A stretch of 5,504 nt of DNA from Candidatus Aminicenantota bacterium (GTDB lineage: Bacteria > Acidobacteriota > Aminicenantia > UBA2199): NCBI GenBank assembly GCA_020355945.1, contig CP070627.1:7387780-7393283 (forward strand), written 5' to 3'. The notes beneath the pieces are model-generated. The model was given only the letters and a program-made list of their open reading frames with translations, did not search any database and had not been told where the DNA came from. Of this stretch, positions 1 to 4,637 are shown in pieces; positions within the stretch are counted from its first letter, which is position 1, and each line of letters begins with the position of its first letter. A program made the position numbers and the translations under genes.

Positions 1-2
1 TG

Positions 3-33
3 TTTGTAATTTGGGATTTGTAATTTGTAATTT
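3..33. repeat. 7-bp tandem repeat, four units
   Basis: Units at 3-9, 10-16, 17-23 and 24-30 read TTTGTAA, TTTGGGA, TTTGTAA, TTTGTAA, followed by a partial TTT. Three units are identical and one differs at two positions. The array lies upstream of the antitoxin promoter and has no coding potential that I can support. It is one of several heptameric arrays in the spacers of this window. Confidence 0.8.
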
Positions 34-34
34 C

Positions 35-46
35 CCGGCAAGCCGG
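35..46. repeat. short GC-rich hairpin CCGGC-AA-GCCGG
   Basis: CCGGC (35-39) and GCCGG (42-46) are perfect inverted arms around AA, following directly on the heptamer array. The nominal loop of two bases means about four pairs would form in practice. No T-tract follows on the plus strand, so it is not a convincing terminator. It may be a small REP-like unit or the end of one that begins upstream of the window. Confidence 0.35.
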
Positions 47-90
47 AACCAAAAAGTTACAAAAACTGGCACCAAAAAACAAGTTTGCGG

Positions 91-119
91 TTGACAAAAG
101 AGGATTAAGATTATATTAT
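91..119 (+). promoter_or_regulatory. sigma70-type promoter of the antitoxin gene
   Basis: A perfect -35 TTGACA (91-96) is followed after exactly 17 bp by TATTAT (114-119), five of six matches to the -10 consensus. Transcription should begin near 126, leaving a leader of about 27 nt that holds the AGGAG ribosome-binding site. It is the best promoter match I saw in the window. Because the ATG at 120 would lie upstream of this transcription start, the promoter argues for translation starting at 153. Confidence 0.7.
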
Positions 120-140
120 ATGAATAGATTCTTCAATTTT

Positions 141-145
141 AGGAG
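141..145 (+). promoter_or_regulatory. ribosome-binding site deciding the antitoxin start
   Basis: AGGAG at 141-145 is followed by a 7-nt spacer and ATG at 153. The alternative in-frame ATG at 120 has no comparable site and abuts the -10 box. Confidence 0.75.
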
Positions 146-152
146 TAAAGTG

Positions 153-389
153 ATGACGGTATTACTAAAAGAGGCTTTTGATAAGGCGTCGATGTTACCG
201 GAAGCGCTGCAAGATGAAATTGCAAAGGAATTAATGGCTGATATTCGTAAAAAAGTAGACAATGATAAAAAACTCTCCTGGGAGCAAACTTACCGGGAGA
301 TAGCCGCCGAAAAAGAAAATTGGGATGACTTTGATATTGCCCTCATGGATGGACTCCCAGGAGAAGAATTTGATTCCCAAAAGATATGA
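153..389 (+). CDS. orphan antitoxin of a MazF/PemK-type toxin-antitoxin pair
   Basis: This 78-aa acidic protein begins MTVLLKEAFDKASMLPEALQ. The N-terminal helix pattern (LPEALQDEIAKELMADI, residues 15-31) resembles small antitoxins whose first residues are used for dimerisation and operator binding. The C-terminal part (WEQTYREIAAEKENW, then DDFDIALMDGL) is acidic and aromatic, as expected for a segment that binds and blocks the toxin. The family assignment rests mainly on the neighbour: the 3' end overlaps by 20 nt a frame reading like the start of a MazF/PemK ribonuclease, the usual antitoxin-then-toxin order. I chose the start at 153, not the in-frame ATG at 120, because of the AGGAG site and because 120 touches the -10 box. 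These antitoxins usually repress their own promoter; I see no clear operator palindrome. With the toxin broken (see 370-511) the protein has no intact cognate partner here. It could instead be an uncharacterised small acidic protein. Confidence 0.72.
   Translation: MTVLLKEAFDKASMLPEALQDEIAKELMADIRKKVDNDKKLSWEQTYREIAAEKENWDDFDIALMDGLPGEEFDSQKI
359..363 (+). promoter_or_regulatory. ribosome-binding site of the broken toxin gene
   Basis: AGGAG at 359-363 lies inside the antitoxin reading frame, 6 nt before the TTG at 370. It supports TTG as the original toxin start and translation coupled to the antitoxin. Confidence 0.55.
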
Positions 390-511
390 AATTTACTTCG
401 CTGATTTAAATCCTACGGTTGGGAGTGAATTATAAAATTGATTGCCTGACACCAGAAGAAGCTAAACAATTGAGAAAACGAATCACTGAGATGTACGGGG
501 ATTTAGCATAA
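370..511 (+). pseudogene. mazF: MazF/PemK-family toxin remnant with its middle deleted
   Basis: From the TTG at 370 one frame reads M-IPKRYEIYFADLNPTVGSEL and stops at 433-435. This is the characteristic MazF/PemK N-terminus (RGEIY or RYEIY, then ADLNPT and GSE). From about 434 a different frame reads KIDCLTPEEAKQLRKRITEMYGDLA and stops at 509-511, which resembles the C-terminal helix of the same family. MazF-like toxins are about 105-115 residues. Here roughly 21 plus 25 survive, so about 65 codons are missing, including the segment that normally follows GSE (xxxRPVVVVS) and most of the RNA-binding and catalytic region, and the join is out of frame. A single internal deletion near 430-437 explains both pieces. 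The product cannot be a working endoribonuclease; at most a ~21-residue peptide is made. Family recognition is from memory of conserved motifs, without an alignment. Confidence 0.75.
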
Positions 512-576
512 AAAGGGCTTTCAATTGTAGGGTATAATTAACGCATGAAAGGGGGAAAGATTTTTTTGCGGTTAAT

Positions 577-1335
577 TTACGCTTTTTCCAGAACAACATA
601 ACACCTGAAAGCCAGCAGCCAGCGAAACGGTACCAACAAGATTTCCAATAATTTAAACAACGGCACCAGCACATCCGGGATCAGGGCTTTGTTTTCAAAC
701 CCCCCTGAACCCGGGTATAAAATGCAGCTCATTCGCTTACGTTTTATTATTTTAAACCTGCCTTGAAAATGACTTAAAAACGTTTTCCTGTGCTTAAAAA
801 ACAACAAATAAGCCGCAGCCTGGTTGGCATCCCAGGGGTCTTTTCTATTTTTAGCCACAGAGGGGGTCGGCGACCCCAGCCTATTATAAATTTTTTCAAA
901 ATAGTTGATATCCATTATAAAAGGTTCCGGGTGGAAGCGTTTATAGATGAATAATGAAAAAATCGTGGGAAAAGGCTCGATCAATATCATTCGTCCACCT
1001 GTTTTCAACACCTGCGCCGCTTCATGCAAATATCCCACCGGGTCTGCCAGATGATGCAGCACATCAATCATCACAATATTTCCTATGCTGTTTTCTTTAA
1101 AAGGCAGATGATGCGCATCAAAACAGGTATCTAACCATTGGCAAAACTCAATATCCGAGCCCACTACATCAGGTTTGAACTCCTTAAAATTACCACTGCC
1201 AGCCCCCAATTCAATGGCCCTTCCACTGCTGTTATTAATATCTTTTAAAATTTGCTTGTACCAGTTGGTATAGATATCCCTTAAAATCTTTTTTTGTTTC
1301 CATATTTCCCGGTGCTTTTTTAATTTACACGACAT
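577..1335 (-). CDS. class I SAM-dependent methyltransferase
   Basis: This 252-aa protein has a Rossmann-like methyltransferase core of the Methyltransf_11/25 type. Visible motifs are motif I ELGAGSG (42-48), which binds the SAM methionine moiety; an acidic residue at the end of strand 2 (D61 in VVGSDI) for the ribose; DAHHLPF (73-79) near the adenine; IVMIDVLHHLADP (87-99) at strand 4; and LKTGGRMILIEP (110-121) before strand 5. The C-terminal third (about 165-252) contains NQAAAYLLFF, YPGSGGF and a hydrophobic stretch around 219-250. I recall similar tails in bacterial methyltransferases near surface-polysaccharide or lipid genes, but the acceptor cannot be read from sequence. There is no signal peptide, so it is cytoplasmic, perhaps membrane-associated through the C-terminus. 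An in-frame stop three codons upstream makes the ATG at 1335 the only long start, although no good Shine-Dalgarno precedes it. It is transcribed alone, away from the 325-bp element. Confidence 0.85.
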   Translation of the reverse strand: MSCKLKKHREIWKQKKILRDIYTNWYKQILKDINNSSGRAIELGAGSGNFKEFKPDVVGSDIEFCQWLDTCFDAHHLPFKENSIGNIVMIDVLHHLADPVGYLHEAAQVLKTGGRMILIEPFPTIFSLFIYKRFHPEPFIMDINYFEKIYNRLGSPTPSVAKNRKDPWDANQAAAYLLFFKHRKTFLSHFQGRFKIIKRKRMSCILYPGSGGFENKALIPDVLVPLFKLLEILLVPFRWLLAFRCYVVLEKA

Positions 1336-1362
1336 GTTAAGTAACTAACAAGGGGGCAAGCC

Positions 1363-1388
1363 CGAATGCCGCTAAGTTAAGGCTAAAT
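1363..1388. repeat. left terminal inverted repeat
   Basis: The arm begins CGAATGCCGCTAAG and ends AAGGCTAAAT. It pairs with 1662-1687 with one mismatch, at 1377/1673 (T opposite T). Its left edge is 27 bp upstream of the methyltransferase start codon, so the arm lies in the promoter or leader region of that gene. Confidence 0.85.
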
Positions 1389-1422
1389 ATTTATTAATAT
1401 ATGGTTTTTAGCAATTTAATTA

Positions 1423-1465
1423 GACACACCCCGTCCGCTTCGCGGCCACCCCTCTCAAGAGGGGA
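1423..1465 (+). repeat. hairpin module copy 1
   Basis: The module starts GACACACCCC, continues with a small stem CCGC-TTC-GCGG (1435-1445) and ends with CCCCTCT-CA-AGAGGGG (1449-1464), a 7-bp stem. It is directly abutted by copy 2 and matches it outside the first stem. Confidence 0.85.
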
Positions 1466-1507
1466 GACACACCCCGGCCCTTCGGGCCACCCCTCTCAAG
1501 AGGGGAA
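1466..1507 (+). repeat. hairpin module copy 2
   Basis: Same layout as copy 1: GACACACCCC, then stem GGCCC-TTC-GGGCC (1476-1488), then CCCCTCT-CA-AGAGGGG (1490-1505). The first stem differs from copy 1 in sequence but keeps its pairing and the TTC loop. The 14 nt at 1476-1489 recur at 5380-5393. Confidence 0.85.
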
Positions 1508-1509
1508 TA

Positions 1510-1531
1510 TAAGGACTTAGTAAGGACTTAG
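1510..1531 (+). repeat. 11-bp tandem doublet
   Basis: TAAGGACTTAG occurs twice head to tail (1510-1520 and 1521-1531) between hairpin copies 2 and 3. No function can be read from it. Confidence 0.8.
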
Positions 1532-1570
1532 TACAGCATCTTGAGCACCAGTCATTGAGTGCTTGCCGGA

Positions 1571-1628
1571 CCTCCCCTCTCGAGAGGGGGGACGCCTTCA
1601 TTGTATAGATGAAGGTGGCGGGGTGTGT
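1571..1628 (-). repeat. hairpin module copy 3, inverted
   Basis: Read on the minus strand this copy starts ACACACCCCG, carries a longer variable stem CCTTCAT-CTATACA-ATGAAGG (1595-1615) and ends with the perfect palindrome CCCCTCTCGAGAGGGG (1574-1589). It shares the two conserved ends of copies 1 and 2 but has an unrelated middle stem. Its opposite orientation puts CACACCCC at both outer edges of the repeat cluster. Confidence 0.8.
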
Positions 1629-1661
1629 ATGCTTCGGCATCAAAATGCCTTTCCTATGCAC

Positions 1662-1687
1662 ATTTAGCCTTATCTTAGCGGCATTCG
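1662..1687. repeat. right terminal inverted repeat
   Basis: The arm begins ATTTAGCCTTATC and ends GCGGCATTCG, and is the reverse complement of 1363-1388 with one mismatch. The next 11 bases match the outer flank of the left arm at about 7 of 11 positions after inversion, so the true element end may be near 1698. Confidence 0.85.
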
Positions 1688-1710
1688 TGCCTGGCACCAA
1701 AATCCATTCC

Positions 1711-1724
1711 GGACAAAGGACAAA
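1711..1724. repeat. 7-bp tandem doublet GGACAAA
   Basis: GGACAAA occurs twice head to tail, 23 bp outside the right inverted repeat. It belongs to the set of heptameric repeats seen in the spacers of this window. Confidence 0.6.
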
Positions 1725-1766
1725 AAGAATAAGTGCATTATTCTAAAAACATAAAATACCTGTCCA

Positions 1767-1788
1767 CTATATTCCTATATTCTATATT
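1767..1788. repeat. CTATATT heptamer, three copies
   Basis: CTATATT occurs at 1767-1773, 1775-1781 and 1782-1788, with one extra C between the first two. The surrounding DNA is AT-rich, which lowers its weight. The rest of the 1690-1850 spacer shows no gene or RNA that I can support. Confidence 0.6.
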
Positions 1789-1855
1789 TTTAACAATAAC
1801 CAACAAATAAATCATATTTTGAGGTGGATTTAGGCGGAGGCAAATAGGCAAAGGA

Positions 1856-1884
1856 TTGAAAAAAAAGTGATTTTGCTGTACAAT
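1856..1884 (+). promoter_or_regulatory. sigma70-type promoter of the propeller gene
   Basis: TTGAAA (1856-1861) and TACAAT (1879-1884) each match the consensus at five of six positions and are 17 bp apart. Transcription would start near 1891, giving a very short leader of about 14 nt that consists almost entirely of the ribosome-binding site. Confidence 0.55.
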
Positions 1885-1893
1885 CATTATGGT

Positions 1894-1900
1894 AAGGAGG
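1894..1900 (+). promoter_or_regulatory. strong ribosome-binding site, start ambiguity ATG/GTG
   Basis: AAGGAGG is followed by four bases and ATG at 1905, or seven bases and the in-frame GTG at 1908. The GTG has the more usual spacing. The two starts differ by one residue at the beginning of the signal peptide, so the mature protein would be the same. Confidence 0.75.
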
Positions 1901-1904
1901 AAAA

Positions 1905-4502
1905 ATGGTGAAACAACTAGCAAAAATAAGCATTATCATTTTGATTCTTTTTTATTACCCGGCAAGCGTCCATTCTCAATTATGGAAAAGCTTAACTAAA
2001 AAGGAACGTCCCACGTTTTTCGAGGTGCAAAAGGTGATGAATCAATTTTACCACAGCATGAAGGAAGGCAGGAAACCGGGATTTAAGCAATTTAAACGTT
2101 GGGAATGGTTTGCCCGGGACCGGTTAAATAAAGATGGTTATCTTGATCCTGCCTTGAACTGGAAGGGTTGGTTGGAAAAAGAAGAGCGTTTTGGTCCTGC
2201 CAGTGATGCTAAAGGTTCATGGACACCATTAGGGCCTGCTATCATGCCCGGACTTTCCGGGCTGGGCCGGCTTAATTGCATCGAGTTTGATCCTCAAAAC
2301 ACGGATATCATTTGGGTGGGAGCTCCTACGGGTGGACTGTGGAAGTCTGTTGACGGCGGTCAGACCTGGACCACCAATACCGATGGCTTACCCAATCTTG
2401 GGGTCAGTGATATATTGATCCACCCGGGAAATCCCGACATTATGTATATTGCCACCGGCGATAAGCAGCGGGGCAGTGCTTTAAGCCTGGGGATAATGAA
2501 ATCATTGGATGGTGGTGAAACCTGGCAATTCACCGGCTTAAACCCGGATGTGACGGAAAAGTGTAAGATCGGTAAAATGTTGATGCACCCGGATAACCCG
2601 GAGATCATCCTGGCTGCTGCCAATAAAGGAGTTTATAAAACCACTGATGAAGGTGATACCTGGGAAAAGAAGGTTGAAGGTGATTTTTTTGATATTGAAG
2701 TTCATCCGAATCATTCTTCTATATGGTATGCATCAAGGGCAGCCACCGGGGTATACCGGTCAATGGATGCCGGTGAAACCTGGACCCGTTTGACTGATGG
2801 ACTGCCCAATCCTGGCCCTGATATTGGCCGGATCGCTATTGCCGTGTCTCAGTCATCTCCTGGTGTTCTTTATGCTGTTTATTGTCAGGATGTGGTTTCC
2901 CAGGGCTGGGTCTGGGGACTTTATGGTATTTACCGGTCCGGCGATGGCGGCAATACCTGGACGCTGCAAGCCAATTCTCCCAACCTCCTGGGATGGAGCG
3001 ACACGGGAGACGATACCGGGGGCCAGGGAGGGTATGCACTCATAATGGATGTCAACCCGGAAAATCCCAATGAAGTTTATGTGGGCTCGGTAAACATCTG
3101 GAAGTCCAGGGATGGCGGTGTAACCTGGCAGATTATCTCGACAAGTATACATGTGGATCATCATGATTTTGCGTTTTTACCCGGCAGTTCCACCACTATT
3201 TTCGCCTGCCATGACGGCGGACTCCATAAATCCACCAATAACGGAACCCGTTGGACTGATCTCAGCAGCGGTTTGGGGATTCACCAGGTTTACCGGCTGG
3301 CAATTTCACCCCAGGACCCTAACCAGGTGATTATTGGCGCCCAGGATAACGGTTCATCATTGTTGAATCGGGCCATCAATTGGAGGGCTGTTTATGGTGG
3401 GGATGGAACCGTGTGTATGATCGATCCCGGTAACAATTCAAACCTCTATTGCTCATGGCAGTTTGGTCATTTACTGCTTTCCACCAATGGCGGCTGGAAT
3501 TTTTACCAAATTTTTTATAGAAATGGCGCCTGGATCACGCCTTTTGCCATCAACCCCTTTGATCCGGCAACATTGTATGCTGCCACCGATTATGTATATA
3601 TGAGTACCAATCGTGGAAGCACCTGGGAGGGCATCAGTTCGCGTTTATCCGGGGAACTCATGAGAATACTAAAATTAGCCCCTTCCACAACCGGCTGCAT
3701 TTATGTTTCAGACGGCAGCCGAATATTCAAGACCATCAATACCGGGAACAATTGGACTGAACTCAATACGGATGAATTTCCTACTTTTATTACTGATATT
3801 GCCATACATCCCCATAACCATGAAATCCTCTGGGTAACAATCGGTGGATATGGCAGGTGGAACAGCAGGTTTACCTGGTTCAACATTCCTTATGAAATTG
3901 ATAAACCAAAGGTATTTTACTCGGAAAACAGCGGCATCACCTGGACGGATGTTTCAGGGCAACTGCCCAATATTCCTGCCAATTGTCTTGCCATTGATCC
4001 GTATTCGTTGGGGGTCTATGTGGGAACCGATTTGGGGGTTTTTTATTCGGCATCAGGTCAAGGTGATTGGCAGCGCTTTGATAATGGACTTCCCAATGTG
4101 ATTGTAACGGATATGGCCATCCAAAAGACCGCGGCAAAGATCGTGGCTGGCACCTATGGCAGGGGTGTTTGGGAATCCCTATTAGTGTCCAACCCGGTTA
4201 CTCCCGGTATCTATCCACCGCTGCATTTTACCGGTGGAACAGCAATAAACCAATCCCTGTTTCGAACGGAATACATCAATATATTAAGCTGGGAAGCCAA
4301 TCCTTTGAATAACAACATCGTACATTATCGGCTTTACCGGGTTTCCGGGGGTTCCCGCACACTGGTGGCGGAAACAGATGCCAATACCTTTTCTTACTGG
4401 GAACGTGGAGTGAATAGGGGAATTTACCGGTATATCCTGGCGGCGGTGGATGGCGAAGGATATGAAAGCGACCCGGTGTATTTAACGGTCCATGTAAAAT
4501 AG
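1905..4502 (+). CDS. secreted Asp-box (BNR) beta-propeller protein with Fn3-like tail
   Basis: This 865-aa protein has a signal peptide (K3, K7, hydrophobic 8-20, likely cleavage after VHS near 24), so it is exported. Residues 25-105 form a charged segment with FKRWEWFARDR (63-73). Asp-box motifs (S-x-D-x-G-x-T-W) follow at 148, 200, 246, 286, 345, 401, 567 and 673, with degenerate ones at 443, 526, 610 and 715. That number suits two seven-bladed propellers, as in sortilin/VPS10 and GH74 proteins. HVDHHD (416-421), CHDGGL (435-440), GAQDNG (478-483) and TYGRGVW (750-756) are landmarks I associate with this secreted family. The sialidase RIP motif is absent, and where GH74 xyloglucanases carry a catalytic Asp in blade one (TDVGG) this protein appears to have APTGG, so hydrolase activity is doubtful; binding or adhesion is more likely. 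Residues 770-862 look fibronectin-III-like (ILSWEANP, YRLYRV, YILAAVD). There is no type IX sorting domain. Confidence 0.92.
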   Translation: MVKQLAKISIIILILFYYPASVHSQLWKSLTKKERPTFFEVQKVMNQFYHSMKEGRKPGFKQFKRWEWFARDRLNKDGYLDPALNWKGWLEKEERFGPASDAKGSWTPLGPAIMPGLSGLGRLNCIEFDPQNTDIIWVGAPTGGLWKSVDGGQTWTTNTDGLPNLGVSDILIHPGNPDIMYIATGDKQRGSALSLGIMKSLDGGETWQFTGLNPDVTEKCKIGKMLMHPDNPEIILAAANKGVYKTTDEGDTWEKKVEGDFFDIEVHPNHSSIWYASRAATGVYRSMDAGETWTRLTDGLPNPGPDIGRIAIAVSQSSPGVLYAVYCQDVVSQGWVWGLYGIYRSGDGGNTWTLQANSPNLLGWSDTGDDTGGQGGYALIMDVNPENPNEVYVGSVNIWKSRDGGVTWQIISTSIHVDHHDFAFLPGSSTTIFACHDGGLHKSTNNGTRWTDLSSGLGIHQVYRLAISPQDPNQVIIGAQDNGSSLLNRAINWRAVYGGDGTVCMIDPGNNSNLYCSWQFGHLLLSTNGGWNFYQIFYRNGAWITPFAINPFDPATLYAATDYVYMSTNRGSTWEGISSRLSGELMRILKLAPSTTGCIYVSDGSRIFKTINTGNNWTELNTDEFPTFITDIAIHPHNHEILWVTIGGYGRWNSRFTWFNIPYEIDKPKVFYSENSGITWTDVSGQLPNIPANCLAIDPYSLGVYVGTDLGVFYSASGQGDWQRFDNGLPNVIVTDMAIQKTAAKIVAGTYGRGVWESLLVSNPVTPGIYPPLHFTGGTAINQSLFRTEYINILSWEANPLNNNIVHYRLYRVSGGSRTLVAETDANTFSYWERGVNRGIYRYILAAVDGEGYESDPVYLTVHVK

Positions 4503-4568
4503 TTTCACCGCAGAGCACACAGGGATTGAAGAAAAGAGGGAAGTTATAAGTTAACTTGGTGATAAAAA

Positions 4569-4599
4569 TTGAGTTTAATCAAAAAATTTGCAATAAAAT
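4569..4599 (+). promoter_or_regulatory. weak candidate promoter before the helical protein gene
   Basis: TTGAGT (4569-4574) and TAAAAT (4594-4599) are separated by 19 bp, longer than ideal. The 135-bp gap after the propeller gene has no clear terminator hairpin, so read-through from upstream is equally possible. AAGTTAACTT (4548-4557) is a perfect palindrome in the same gap and could be an operator or chance. Confidence 0.25.
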
Positions 4600-4623
4600 C
4601 AAATCTCGATTGTCTAAATAGGT

Positions 4624-4629
4624 AAGGAG
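4624..4629 (+). promoter_or_regulatory. ribosome-binding site of the helical protein gene
   Basis: AAGGAG is followed by an 8-nt spacer and ATG at 4638. The nine bases GGTAAGGAG (4621-4629) are identical to those before the propeller gene (1891-1899). Confidence 0.75.
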
Positions 4630-4637
4630 AAATAACA

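Larger units (their letters stand above)
1363..1687. mobile_element. MITE-like or REP-like element with terminal inverted repeats
   Basis: This non-coding block is bounded by 26-bp inverted repeats (1363-1388 and 1662-1687) matching at 25 of 26 positions, with weaker similarity for about 11 bp further out. Inside lies a second inverted pair (ACACACCCCG 1424-1433 against CGGGGTGTGT 1619-1628), part of three hairpin modules, two in plus and one in minus orientation. The middle holds an 11-bp doublet (1510-1531) and a hairpin AGCAC/GTGCT (1544-1563). The nested arms mean the whole region could fold back on itself. There is no transposase gene and the minus-strand open frame across it looks spurious, so if it moves it must be mobilised in trans. 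I found no convincing target-site duplication. It may be a miniature inverted-repeat element, a composite REP element, or a structured RNA region. Confidence 0.6.

Noticed and set aside
66..77. 12-bp CTGGCACCAAAA shared with 1691-1702 as evidence for a second element end
   Set aside because: About one such match is expected by chance in 5.5 kb and no inverted arm accompanies the copy at 66.
120..152. Longer antitoxin start at ATG 120
   Set aside because: It lies directly after the -10 hexamer and upstream of the predicted transcription start, and has no ribosome-binding site; ATG 153 has AGGAG at 7-nt spacing.
533..538. Perfect TATAAT as a plus-strand promoter
   Set aside because: No -35 match at 15-19 bp upstream and no plus-strand gene follows; the next gene is convergent.
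565..573. TTTGCGGTT shared with 84-92 and partly with the last bases of the window
   Set aside because: Nine bases in AT-rich spacers are too short to claim a motif, and the three contexts differ.
1423..1628. CRISPR array
   Set aside because: Only three repeat modules, one inverted, two directly abutting without spacers; this is a hairpin element, not repeat-spacer DNA.
1455..1700. 81-residue minus-strand open frame
   Set aside because: It runs through two hairpin modules and an inverted-repeat arm; its residues are translated palindromes and there is no convincing start signal.
2360..4137. Several open frames of 61-103 residues on both strands inside the propeller gene
   Set aside because: All are shadows of the 865-codon gene, which has a signal peptide, repeated Asp-boxes and a strong start site.
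1905..4502. Sialidase (neuraminidase) annotation
   Set aside because: Asp-boxes alone do not make a sialidase; the RIP motif with its catalytic Arg is not present.
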